Assembly: GCF_016107395.1 (NCBI RefSeq)
Contig: NZ_JAAIKO010000002.1
Location: 62,001-126,000, forward strand
Direction: 5' to 3'
Source: Streptomyces fildesensis
Lineage (GTDB): Bacteria; Actinomycetota; Actinomycetes; Streptomycetales; Streptomycetaceae
Length of the DNA: 64,000 nt
How positions within the stretch are numbered: position 1 is the stretch's first letter; every line of letters begins with the position of its first letter. A model generated the notes under the pieces. It made no database searches, had not been told where the DNA came from, and saw only the letters and a list, made by a program, of their open reading frames with translations. Position numbers and translations under genes: made by a program. This document shows positions 52,372 through 60,941 of this stretch, piece after piece.

Positions 52372-53748
52372 GTGGATGGGACCGGCGGGCACCCGCAGGC
52401 CGAGAGCAGGGGCGCCGACGAGGCGGCCGAGCCGGCCCTGGACCGACCGCTGCCCGAAGGCGTGCGGCACCGGGTCGTGACGATAGCCGCTGATGCCTTC
52501 GGCGGCCTCACCCTCGCCGAACTGCCGTCCCCGCTGCGGCCCTATGCCCGGTTCACCCCGTCGCGGCGCGCCAAGTTCGCGGCGACCGCGCTGGCCACCG
52601 CCCTGGAGACCGATCCCGCCTTCCGGCAGAAGATCGCCGCCCGGCTGCGTGAGTCCCAGCCGGAGCTGGCCGAGGCGCTGGAGGCGGGCACCCCGCCGCC
52701 CGCCGCGGACCCGCTCGACGTGGCCGCCGCCGCCTATCTGCTGCGCCCGGCCGGCTGGGCCAAGATCGTCGCGACCGCCGGCGAGGAGGCGCAGCGCGCG
52801 CTGGCCGAACGGGCCGACGGCGAGACCACCCGCGAACTGCAGCAGCTCAGGGACGAGCTGGCCGATTTCCAGCTGCAGGCCCGTGACGAGGCCGCCCGCG
52901 GCCGCGGCGAGCTGGAGGCTGCCCGCAGGGAGATCGACACGACGCAGCGCAGGCTGCGCAGCGCGGTCAGCGACATGAAGCGTGCCGAGGCGGCGCTGCG
53001 CAAGGTGGAGACCGAGCTGGAGGAGGTCCGGGCCGCGGCCGCCGCGGACAAGGCCGCCGCCGAGAACGAGGCACGCCGGCTCAGGACCCGCGTCACCGAG
53101 GCCGAGGCCGCTCTGGAGGCGGGCCGCAGGTCCGTGCGCGAGGGCCGCAGCGCCGAGGGCGTACGGCTGCGGCTGTTGCTGGACACCGTGCTGGACGCGG
53201 CCACCGGGCTGCGCCGCGAGCTGGCGCTGCCACCGCGCGACACCATGGGCGTCCGGCCGGCCGACACCGTCGAAGCGGTCGCGCCCGGCACGATCAGCCC
53301 CAAGGACATCGCGCAGCGCGCCCTGTCCGAGAACGACCCGGCCCTGCTCGACCAGTTGCTGGCCCTCCCGCAGGCGCACCTGGTGATCGACGGCTACAAC
53401 GTCACCAAGACGGGTTATCCGTCCCTGCCGTTGGAGAAGCAGCGGCTGCGGCTGCTCGGCGGCCTCGCGGTGCTGGCGGCGCAGAGCGGCGCCGAGGTCA
53501 CCTGTGTCTTCGACGGGGCCGATCTGGACGCCCCGGTGCTGCTGGCGCCGCCGCGCGGGGTGCGGGTGATGTTCAGCAAGGCGGGCGAGACCGCCGACGA
53601 GTTGATCCGCCGCCTGGTCCGGGCGGAACCGCCGGGGCGGGTCGTCGTGGTGGTCTCCGCGGACCGTGAGGTCGCCGACGGCGTCGCCAAGGCCGGTGCG
53701 CGGCCCGTCGCTTCGACGCTGCTCCTCAGGCGGCTCGCGCGCGGCTGA
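52372..53748 (+). CDS. NYN-domain (YacP-like) protein with coiled coil
   Basis: A 458-residue protein. Residues 20-120 are helical; 140-245 are a long coiled coil (TRELQQLRDELADFQLQARD, AALRKVETELEEVRAAAAAD). The C-terminal 165 residues are a NYN/YacP-type PIN-fold nuclease domain: AHLVIDGYNVTKTGYPSLPL, VTCVFDGADLD, FSKAGETADELIRRLV, VVVVSADREVADGVAKAGAR, with the Asp residues needed for metal binding. The start GTG 52372 follows GGGAG. It probably acts on RNA; substrate unknown. Confidence 0.88.
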   Translation: MDGTGGHPQAESRGADEAAEPALDRPLPEGVRHRVVTIAADAFGGLTLAELPSPLRPYARFTPSRRAKFAATALATALETDPAFRQKIAARLRESQPELAEALEAGTPPPAADPLDVAAAAYLLRPAGWAKIVATAGEEAQRALAERADGETTRELQQLRDELADFQLQARDEAARGRGELEAARREIDTTQRRLRSAVSDMKRAEAALRKVETELEEVRAAAAADKAAAENEARRLRTRVTEAEAALEAGRRSVREGRSAEGVRLRLLLDTVLDAATGLRRELALPPRDTMGVRPADTVEAVAPGTISPKDIAQRALSENDPALLDQLLALPQAHLVIDGYNVTKTGYPSLPLEKQRLRLLGGLAVLAAQSGAEVTCVFDGADLDAPVLLAPPRGVRVMFSKAGETADELIRRLVRAEPPGRVVVVVSADREVADGVAKAGARPVASTLLLRRLARG

Positions 53749-54056
53749 ACTCCGGTCCGCTCCCTTACCGGTGTGCCTCGCACTCCGGTGTCCCTTATGC
53801 GCATCTGCGATCAACTCAGCGTCAGATGAACACTACTGCACGTTCGATCTTCGTAAAGAAAACGTGTCGCGATCGAAGTTTTACCTACAAGGATTTGAAC
53901 CGATCACAGGAAGGTCACTATGGTCGGGGCTCGAACCTCCGCGCCGTCGATCAAGCCGCACCACGAAAACCGTGGGTCCAGCGGCCGAACGACCGGGCGC
54001 AGGGGGGACCGCCGACCAACCGGGTAGGCGGCTGAAGGAAGAAGGAGCTCGCCTTC
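53749..54056 (+). promoter_or_regulatory. Long structured 5' leader of NlpC/P60 gene
   Basis: This 308-base gap has an unusually AT-rich stretch (53815-53890) that may hold the promoter, then a structured stretch. A hairpin GCCGCACCACG / CGTGGGTCCAGCGGC lies near 53953-53983, followed by CAGGGGGGACC and a GGCGGCTGAAGGAAGAAGGA end just before the gene. Some words resemble c-di-AMP (ydaO) riboswitches that precede peptidoglycan hydrolases in actinobacteria, but the full consensus is not visible to me. Confidence 0.4.
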
Positions 54057-55082
54057 GTGGCGTCCCACCGTCGTCCCAAGCCGACAAGCCGCATGCGGGT
54101 GACCGTACTCACCGCTACCGCTGCCGCAGCCGTCGCCCTCACTTCCCAGGCCGCGAACGCCGCCCCCGCCAAGCCCGACATCAAGGACGTCAAGTCCCAG
54201 GTCGACAAGTTGTACGACGAGGCGGAGCAGGCCACCGAGAAGTACAACGGGGCCAAGGAGCAGCAGGGCAAGCTGCAGAAGGAGGTCGGCGACCTCCAGG
54301 ACCGGGTGGCGCGCGAACAGGGCACGCTCAACACCCTGCGCGACGGCCTCGGCGCGATGGCCAGTGCCCAGTACCGCACCGGCGGCATCGACCCGACGCT
54401 CCAGCTCTTCCTGTCGGCGGACCCGGACACCTACCTGTCCCAGGCATCCATGATGGACCAGGTGAGCGCCCAGCAGGCCGAGTCGCTCAAGCAGATCCAG
54501 GAAGTCAAGCGCACCCTGGACCAGCAGCGCGCCGAGGCCACCACCAAGATGGCCTCGCTGGAGAGCGCCCGCACCGAACTCGGCAAGCAGAAGAACGCGG
54601 CCCAGAGCAAGCTCGCCGCGGCCCAGAAGGTGCTCAACTCGCTGACCGCGCAGCAGCGTGCGGCCATCGCGGACCAGGACGCCCGCGCGAGCCGCAGCAA
54701 CGAGCGGCCCAACCTGGGCGACGTTCCCGCGCCCTCGCAGCGTGCCGCCGCCGCGCTCGCCGCCGCGAAGACCAGGATCGGCATGCCGTACGAGTGGGCG
54801 AAGACGGGTCCCAACACCTTCGACTGCTCCGGCCTCACCATGTGGTCCTACGCGCAGGCGGGTGTCAACATCCCCCGGATGTCCCAGGACCAGGCCAACT
54901 ACGGCACCCACCTGACGATGAGCCAGCTGGCCCCCGGCGACCTGGTCATCTTCTTCGGCGACCGCCACCACGTCGGCTTCTACGCCGGCAACGGCATGGT
55001 GCTGCACGCTCCCAAGCCGGGTGCGTACGTGCGCTACGAGGCGATCGGCAACATGCCGTTCCAGTTCGGCGTACGGATCTGA
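54057..55082 (+). CDS. NlpC/P60 peptidoglycan hydrolase
   Basis: A 341-residue exported endopeptidase that probably cuts D-Glu/DAP bonds in peptide stems. The signal peptide spans about 1-36 (RVTVLTATAAAAVALTS, AANAA). A coiled-coil domain (about 45-205: AEQATEKYNGAKEQQGKLQK and repeats) probably inhibits or positions the enzyme. The NlpC/P60 domain follows: PNTFDCSGLTMWSYAQAG with the catalytic Cys, GDRHHVGFYAGNGMVLHAP with the His. GTG 54057 follows AAGGAG. A close paralogue is next. Confidence 0.94.
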   Translation: MASHRRPKPTSRMRVTVLTATAAAAVALTSQAANAAPAKPDIKDVKSQVDKLYDEAEQATEKYNGAKEQQGKLQKEVGDLQDRVAREQGTLNTLRDGLGAMASAQYRTGGIDPTLQLFLSADPDTYLSQASMMDQVSAQQAESLKQIQEVKRTLDQQRAEATTKMASLESARTELGKQKNAAQSKLAAAQKVLNSLTAQQRAAIADQDARASRSNERPNLGDVPAPSQRAAAALAAAKTRIGMPYEWAKTGPNTFDCSGLTMWSYAQAGVNIPRMSQDQANYGTHLTMSQLAPGDLVIFFGDRHHVGFYAGNGMVLHAPKPGAYVRYEAIGNMPFQFGVRI

Positions 55083-55111
55083 TCCGGTTCGTTCTCCCGG
55101 CACTCTCCCGC

Positions 55112-55140
55112 CCGGCCGGAATCATGTCTCCTCCGGCCGG
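55112..55140. terminator. Terminator between the two NlpC/P60 genes
   Basis: Nine-base arms CCGGCCGGA / TCCGGCCGG with an eleven-base loop, 30 bases after the first hydrolase stop. The following gene has its own promoter. Confidence 0.6.
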
Positions 55141-55243
55141 CGGCGTGGTTCATTCGAGTGATATCGGAGGGTGACCGCTGACGGCCGAGCGGCAGTGACC
55201 TGGGCATCGAGAAGGCCGCCCGCCCGTCACGGCCGCGCGGTCT

Positions 55244-55273
55244 TTGAACTCAGCGTGATGGTCTGACTACTGT
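55244..55273 (+). promoter_or_regulatory. Promoter giving a leaderless transcript
   Basis: TTGAAC (55244-55249), an 18-base spacer and TACTGT (55268-55273). The expected start of transcription falls at about 55280, at the GTG start codon itself. No ribosome site precedes that codon. Confidence 0.65.
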
Positions 55274-55280
55274 CTCAGCC

Positions 55281-56327
55281 GTGGCAACACATCGGCGGTC
55301 CCCGCAACCCGGCTTCACCCGCACCTCCCGCGTCACCGTGCTCTCCGCGGCGGCCGCCGCGGCGGCGCTCTCCGGAGGCGCGGCGGCCCAGGTCGCGGCC
55401 GCCGACCCGGCGGGTCCCGCGACCGACACGTCGTCCCGGGTGGGACGGCTCTACCAGCAGGCCGAACAGGCCACCGAGCAGTACAACGCGGCGCAGGAGC
55501 GCGCCACCCGGCTGCGGCACGAGGTGGCCTCCCTCCAGGACCAGGCCGCCCGGGGCCAGGAGCGGGTCAACCGGATGCGGGACGACCTCGGCGCGATCGC
55601 CGGGGCCCAGTACCGCAGCGGCGGCATCGACCCGACGATGGCCCTCATGCTCTCCTCCGATCCCGACAGCTATCTCGACCGGGCCGAGGCGCTGGAGCGG
55701 ATCAGCAACCACCAGGCCGCCGATCTGGCGCAACTGCAGGAAGCACAGCGCTCGCTGGAGCAGAAGCGTTCGATGGCGGCGGCCAAGCTGGCCGACCTGG
55801 AACGCGCCAGGTCCACGATGAAGGACCGCAAGCGCAGCGTGCAGGGCAAACTCGGCGCGGCGCAACGGCTCCTCAACCAGATGCCGGCCGCGCAGCGCGC
55901 CGGATTCGTCCGCGGCCTGGACGACCGGACGTCGCGCTCCAGCCGTTCCGTACCCGACATGCCGGATCTGCCGGCCTCCTCGTCCCGCGCCGCGATGGCC
56001 GTGGCCGCCGCGCGGGCGGCGATCGGCTCGCCCTATGTGTGGGGCAGCACGGGCCCGTCGTCCTTCGACTGTTCCGGCCTCATGCAGTACTCCTACCGGA
56101 AGGCCGGGGTGTCGCTGCCGCGGACCTCGCAGGAGCAGAAGCACGCCGGCCACCAGGTCCCGCTCGACCAGGCCCGCCCCGGCGACCTGGTGATCTACCG
56201 GGACAACGCGAGCCATGTGGGGATGTACGTCGGCGGCGGCCGGGTGGTGCACGCCCCGTACCCGGGCGCGCGGGTGCGCTACGACCCGGTCAACATGATG
56301 CCGATCTCCGCGGTCACCCGGCCCTGA
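55281..56327 (+). CDS. NlpC/P60 peptidoglycan hydrolase, paralogue
   Basis: A 348-residue paralogue of the preceding gene product, with the same plan: signal peptide (RVTVLSAAAAAAALSGG), coiled coil (AEQATEQYNAAQERATRLRH, GAIAGAQYRSGGIDPTMALM) and NlpC/P60 domain (SSFDCSGLMQYSYRKAGVSL, SHVGMYVGGGRVVHAPYPG). The catalytic Cys and His are conserved. The GTG appears to be translated from a leaderless mRNA. The two copies arose by tandem duplication and have diverged in expression signals. Confidence 0.94.
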   Translation: MATHRRSPQPGFTRTSRVTVLSAAAAAAALSGGAAAQVAAADPAGPATDTSSRVGRLYQQAEQATEQYNAAQERATRLRHEVASLQDQAARGQERVNRMRDDLGAIAGAQYRSGGIDPTMALMLSSDPDSYLDRAEALERISNHQAADLAQLQEAQRSLEQKRSMAAAKLADLERARSTMKDRKRSVQGKLGAAQRLLNQMPAAQRAGFVRGLDDRTSRSSRSVPDMPDLPASSSRAAMAVAAARAAIGSPYVWGSTGPSSFDCSGLMQYSYRKAGVSLPRTSQEQKHAGHQVPLDQARPGDLVIYRDNASHVGMYVGGGRVVHAPYPGARVRYDPVNMMPISAVTRP

Positions 56328-56389
56328 CCTGCCCGTCGGCCACCCGGCCCTGACCCGGGCCACGGGGCGGCGCCCGTACGATCGGGCGT

Positions 56390-57619
56390 ATGGCGGCAGC
56401 GCGCACGCGACCCGGGACCGCCGCGCTGTGGCGCGCGGTGGTTCTCGTCGTGCTGACCCTGCCGGCGCTGCTCACCGGGTGCGGCGGTGGCGGGAGCGGT
56501 GCTGCCGTCGTCCCCGCGGGCCCGGGCGTTCCCGCCGTCCAGTCGGTGCTCGACCGGCATGCGGCGGCGCTGCTGCACCACGACGAGACGGCGTTCCTCG
56601 CGGACGTCGACCCGGGATTCCGGGACCGGCAGCGGCAGGTGTTCCGGAACCTGGCGCAGGTGCCGCTCGACTCGTGGTCGTACCGGGTGACGGGTGTCGG
56701 TGCCGACGCCGGTGGTGGCGGCAGTGACCGGGCTCTGGCGCGGGTCCAGGTCGGCTACCGGCTGACCGGGTACGACACCTCGGCGGTCACCTCGGACGCC
56801 GATCTGACGTTCGTCCGGCGCGGCGGCCGCTGGTACGTCGCCGGGGACCGGCACGACGCCCAGCAGTTGTGGGACCAGGGCCCGGTGCGGGTGGTGCGCG
56901 GAGCGCACAGCCTCGTGCTCGGGACGGACGGGCCCGCGGCGCTGCGGACCTACGCCGACGCCGCCGACCGTGCGGTGCCCGCGGTGGGGCGGGCCTGGGG
57001 GAACGGCTGGAGCGGCCGCGTCGTCGTCGAAGCGCCGTCCTCGCTGGCGCGGATGGCCGCGCTGCTGCACGGGGCCCCCGACACCTACCGTGGCATCGCC
57101 GCCGTCACCACCGGCGAACTCGGCGGATCCTCCGGGGCGCCGGCCGACCGCGTGATCATCAACCCCGAGGCGTTCGGGGAGCTTTCCGCGTTCGGCCGCC
57201 AGGTCGTGCTCACCCACGAGACGACCCATGTCGCGACCCGCGCCGCCACCACCGCGACCACCCCGCTGTGGCTCACCGAGGGGTTCGCCGACTGGGTCGG
57301 CTACCGCGGCAGCGGCCGCACCGCCCGCCAGGACGCGCCCGAACTGAGCCGCGACGTGGCCGCGGGCAGAGCCCCGCGGAACCTGCCGTCCGACGCCGGC
57401 TTCGGGACGACGGCCGGCGGTCTGGCGCAGGCGTACGAGGGAGCGTGGCTCGCCTGCCGGCTGATCGCCGCCGACTGGGGCGACGCGAAACTCACCGAGC
57501 TGTACCGGGCCGCCGGCACCGGCGGCCCCCTCGACACGCACCTACGGGCCGTCCTCGGGACCGGCCTCGACGACTTCACCGCGCGCTGGCGCGCCTATGT
57601 ACAGCGGGAGTTGGCATGA
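56390..57619 (+). CDS. Lipoprotein with gluzincin-type HExxH domain
   Basis: A 409-residue lipoprotein. Lipobox LLTGCGG at about 30. Residues 50-160 look like an SnoaL/NTF2-type fold (VQSVLDRHAAALLHHDETAF, LTFVRRGGRWYVAGDR). The C-terminal half has the zinc-protease motif VVLTHETTHVATRAA and the downstream Glu in PLWLTEGFADWVGYRGSG, as in peptidase MA-like families. No substrate is known. No ribosome site is visible. It overlaps the M48 gene by ATGA. Confidence 0.85.
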   Translation: MAAARTRPGTAALWRAVVLVVLTLPALLTGCGGGGSGAAVVPAGPGVPAVQSVLDRHAAALLHHDETAFLADVDPGFRDRQRQVFRNLAQVPLDSWSYRVTGVGADAGGGGSDRALARVQVGYRLTGYDTSAVTSDADLTFVRRGGRWYVAGDRHDAQQLWDQGPVRVVRGAHSLVLGTDGPAALRTYADAADRAVPAVGRAWGNGWSGRVVVEAPSSLARMAALLHGAPDTYRGIAAVTTGELGGSSGAPADRVIINPEAFGELSAFGRQVVLTHETTHVATRAATTATTPLWLTEGFADWVGYRGSGRTARQDAPELSRDVAAGRAPRNLPSDAGFGTTAGGLAQAYEGAWLACRLIAADWGDAKLTELYRAAGTGGPLDTHLRAVLGTGLDDFTARWRAYVQRELA

Positions 57620-58752
57620 CGACCGGTGGGAGCAGTGACGGTGACGGGGTGCCGGAGGCGGACTTCACCCCTGAGGAGATCGCGCGGGGACGGGCGCTGC
57701 GGCGCGGGCAGTGGCCGCCCGCCCTCGCCGGCCGGCTGGCCTCCCTCCTGCTCCTTCTCGTCCTCGGGCTGACCCCGGCCGGCGCCGGCCTCGTCGGTCT
57801 CTTCGGCGACTCCTGGGCCGCGCGGATCGTCGGCGGCGGGCTCGCCCTGGTGCTGCTGCGACAGCTCGTCGCGCTGCCCTTCGCCGCCCGGGTGCGGATC
57901 GTACGGGCCCGGTTCGGGCTGGTCACCCAGGGGTGGGGCGGCTGGGCGGTGGATGTGCTGCGCGGGCTGCTCGTCTCCGTACCGCTCGCGCTGGGTGCGC
58001 TCTTCGCCGTCTACGCGCTCGCCGGGACCACCTCCCGGTGGTGGATCTGGACGGCGCTCGGTGCGGCCGCCGTCACCGTCGCCCTCTCGTGGCTGGCCCC
58101 CGTCGTGTTCGAACCGCTCTTCAACCGCTTCGCCCGGATGGAACCGGGTCCGCTGCGCGACGCGCTCCTCGCCCTCGCGGCGCGCGACGGGATCGCCGTA
58201 CGCGATGTCCTCGTCGCCGACGCCTCCCGGCGCACCACCGCGCTCAACGCGTACGTCTCCGGCTTCGGCCGGACGCGGCGGATCGTCGCCTACGACACGC
58301 TCCTGACGACCGCCGAGCCGCGCGAGGTCGAGCTGGTCGTGGCGCACGAGCTGGGCCATGTGAAGCACCGGGATGTGGCGCGGGGGACGGTGCTCGGCGC
58401 GCTGGGGGCGGCGGCCGGGGTGTGCGTGCTGGCGGCGGTGGTGAGCCGGCAGCCGCTCCTCGACGCCGCGGGCGTGTCCCGCTTCTCCGACCCGCGCTCG
58501 ATGATGCTGCTCGCGGCGGTGGCCGCGGTGGGGTCGACGCTGGCGGGGCCGTTCGGATGTGCGCTGAGCCGCCGGGTGGAACGCCGGGCCGACGCGCACG
58601 CGCTGCGGCTGACGGGGGATCCGGCGGGGTTCATCGCGATGCAGCGCCGGCTGGCGGTGGCGAACATCGCGGATCCGGAGCCGCCGCGGGTGCTGCATGC
58701 GCTGTTCGGTACGCATCCGACGTCTGCCGAACGGATCGCGGCGGCGCGGTAG
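57616..58752 (+). CDS. M48 (Ste24-like) membrane metalloprotease
   Basis: A 378-residue integral membrane protease. Four or five hydrophobic helices lie in the N-terminal half. The zinc motif is VELVVAHELGHVKHRD and the third ligand Glu is in CALSRRVERRADAHALRLTG. FEPLFNRF and TTALNAYVSGFGRTRRIVAY are Ste24/CAAX protease family blocks. In bacteria such enzymes act in membrane protein quality control. Coupled to the upstream lipoprotein by a four-base overlap. Confidence 0.92.
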   Translation: MTTGGSSDGDGVPEADFTPEEIARGRALRRGQWPPALAGRLASLLLLLVLGLTPAGAGLVGLFGDSWAARIVGGGLALVLLRQLVALPFAARVRIVRARFGLVTQGWGGWAVDVLRGLLVSVPLALGALFAVYALAGTTSRWWIWTALGAAAVTVALSWLAPVVFEPLFNRFARMEPGPLRDALLALAARDGIAVRDVLVADASRRTTALNAYVSGFGRTRRIVAYDTLLTTAEPREVELVVAHELGHVKHRDVARGTVLGALGAAAGVCVLAAVVSRQPLLDAAGVSRFSDPRSMMLLAAVAAVGSTLAGPFGCALSRRVERRADAHALRLTGDPAGFIAMQRRLAVANIADPEPPRVLHALFGTHPTSAERIAAAR

Positions 58753-58825
58753 TGCCACGCGCCCCGGGCGGTGGGGACGTCAACGGGAGGTGAGCGCGGG
58801 GGTGCGGATTCCGGCGGTGCGCTGA

Positions 58826-59204
58826 CGGGGGAGCGGATCCCCCAGACCCAGGCCTCGGTGAGCCGCCGGCCGGGGCCCCGGCCGGCCCGCAGCAGGGCCG
58901 CGAACACCGCGGCGTCGGCGGCGCACACGAGGCAGAAGAACTCCGCCGCGTAGCCCAGGAACGGCAGCAGCGCGGGGGAGAGCACGACGAGGGCGGCGGC
59001 CGGCGGATACTGCCAGGTCACGTCGTCCAGCGGGAAGGTGCCGGTGCGCAGGATCTGGTACCAGCCCTGGTAGATCACGGACACATCGGTCGTGACATCC
59101 GGGCCCGGCAGGGCGACGACGTGGAAGACGCACAGCAGCAGCGCACCGCGGGTCAGCGCCCACACGAGGACGACGGGCTTCCTGCTGACCTGTGCGGTGC
59201 TCAC
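58826..59204 (-). pseudogene. Truncated GT87-like membrane glycosyltransferase (N-terminal fragment)
   Basis: Only the first ~125 residues of a GT87/mannosyltransferase-like protein remain. Seen are KPVVLVWALTRGALLLCVFH, the GT87-type YQGWYQILRTGTFPLDDVTW followed by QYPPAA with the conserved Tyr-Pro-Pro, and two transmembrane segments. After LTEAWVWG the frame becomes low-complexity, lacks the ~270 expected residues, and runs antisense into the M48 gene with no proper stop. The 3' end is therefore a deletion. It lies next to other mannosyltransferase-type genes. Confidence 0.75.
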
Positions 59205-59301
59205 CGGTGCGTCATGCGGCCGGAGTGACCGGAGGGAGCCCACGACGCGGCGGCGGCGCCCAGTAGGGTGAAGGCTCGTTCACGAGGGAGGGCGTCGAAC
59301 G

Positions 59302-60876
59302 GTGGCACAGCTCGTCGCATCGCAGTCCGCGCGCGAGAGCGCGGCAGCCGCGCCGATCGCGCGGCAGCAGGACCGAATACGCACGGTCGCCCTGACCGTG
59401 CTCTGCTTCGCCGCCGTGCTGGCCGTGGGGCTGCAGCAGTGGGCGACCGTCCGGATCGGCGGGTTCGACCTGGGGATATTCGACCAGGCGGTCCGCGCGT
59501 ACTCCCACTTCCAGCTGCCGCGCTCGCCCATCAAGAACTACCACCACGAGTTCCCGCCCGGCTTCTCCCTGCTGGGTGACCACTTCTCGCCGGTCCTCGC
59601 CCTCCTCGCCCCGCTGTACTGGGTGTGGGACGACCCCCGCATGCTGATCGGCGCCCAGGCGGCGCTCTTCGCGGCCGGCGTGCCGGTCGTGCGGCGGATC
59701 GCGGGGCACTGCTTCGCCGAGGCGCCGCAGGCCACCGTCCGCAGGGCCGCCGACCTGAGCTGCCTGGTCCACGGGCTGGGCTGGCCGCTGCTGCGCGCTT
59801 CGGGGGTCGGCTTCCACGAGGTCGCCTTCGCCGTCCCGCTGACCCTGCTGATGCTGGAGCGCGGGCTGGCCCGGCGCTACGGCGCGGTGCTGGTCTGCGC
59901 CGTCCTGCTGTGCTGCACCAAGGAGGACCTGGGGCTGCTCGCGGCGGCGTACGGGGCCGTCCTCATCGGCCGCGGCCGCCGGGACGGGGACCGGCCGGCG
60001 GTGCGTACCGGGCTCACGCTGTTCGTGCTGGGGCCGGTGGCGGCGCTGCTCGCGATCCGGGTGCTGATACCGGCGATGGGCGGGGTGCCCGGCTACTACT
60101 GGAACTACAGCGCCCTCGGCCCGGACATGGGGTCCGCGGCGCTGCGCTTCCTGACCGATCCGATCGCGGCCTTCGCGGTGACCGTCGACCACTCGGCGAA
60201 ACCGGTTCTCCTGCTGTGGCTGCTGGGGCCGCTGCTCCTGCTGCCGCTCGGGTCCGCCACCTTCTGGTGCGCGGTCCCGCTGCTCGCCGAGCGGCTCTTC
60301 TCCGACAACCCCAGCCACTGGGCGACCACCCACCACTACGACGCCTTCCTGTGGCCGGTCCTGCTGGTGGCCGCGGTGGAGACGGCGGCCCGGCTGCACC
60401 GCAGACACACCGGGCGGCCGGTCGCTCGCTGGACGCCGGTGGCGGTGGCCTGTTCACTGCTGATCTCGGTCGTGTGCGGTCTGGGCAATCTGCTGCTGCC
60501 GGCCGCCTGGACGCCCAGCCCCTCGGAACGGGCGCTCGCCGAGGGCGTGCGCCTGGTGCCGGCGGGGGCCACTGTCGAGGCCGACAACAACGCGGCGCCC
60601 CGGCTGACCCGCCGCGCCCAGGTCGTCATCGCGGACGAGACCCCGCGCGACGCCGAGTACGTGCTGCTCCAGACGGTGCGGAAGATGTTCCCCTTCACGA
60701 CGGTGGACGACCAGCGCGACCGCGTGCTGCTGCTGCTCGACAACGGCTACACCGTGCTGTGGGCGAAGGACGGCGTCGTCCTGCTGCACCGGACCGACCC
60801 CGGCCGCCCGGTACCCGGCGCGCGGGTGCCGGGCGACGACAGCGTGCCCGTCAAGGAACCGGAAGTCCGTTCCTGA
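59302..60876 (+). CDS. DUF2079 polytopic membrane protein
   Basis: A 524-residue membrane protein of DUF2079, a family related to GT-C-type glycosyltransferases. The signature is GGFDLGIFDQAVRAYSHFQL then SPIKNYHHEFPPGFSLLGDH and FSPVLALLAPLYWVW. About ten transmembrane segments follow, with a soluble C-terminal domain from about 410. The Asp in LGIFDQ fits the GT-C catalytic position; activity is inferred. It is transcribed with the PimB-like gene 65 bases downstream. Confidence 0.9.
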   Translation: MAQLVASQSARESAAAAPIARQQDRIRTVALTVLCFAAVLAVGLQQWATVRIGGFDLGIFDQAVRAYSHFQLPRSPIKNYHHEFPPGFSLLGDHFSPVLALLAPLYWVWDDPRMLIGAQAALFAAGVPVVRRIAGHCFAEAPQATVRRAADLSCLVHGLGWPLLRASGVGFHEVAFAVPLTLLMLERGLARRYGAVLVCAVLLCCTKEDLGLLAAAYGAVLIGRGRRDGDRPAVRTGLTLFVLGPVAALLAIRVLIPAMGGVPGYYWNYSALGPDMGSAALRFLTDPIAAFAVTVDHSAKPVLLLWLLGPLLLLPLGSATFWCAVPLLAERLFSDNPSHWATTHHYDAFLWPVLLVAAVETAARLHRRHTGRPVARWTPVAVACSLLISVVCGLGNLLLPAAWTPSPSERALAEGVRLVPAGATVEADNNAAPRLTRRAQVVIADETPRDAEYVLLQTVRKMFPFTTVDDQRDRVLLLLDNGYTVLWAKDGVVLLHRTDPGRPVPGARVPGDDSVPVKEPEVRS

Positions 60877-60941
60877 CACCCAGGGGCGGGGACCGGTGCG
60901 GACCGGCAGGGACCGGCACCGGTCGGCTACTCTCGGCGGCG

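Noticed and set aside
53826..54035. 69-codon frame before the NlpC/P60 gene
   Set aside because: It lacks a ribosome site, its composition is not codon-biased as Streptomyces genes are, and it overlaps a structured leader.
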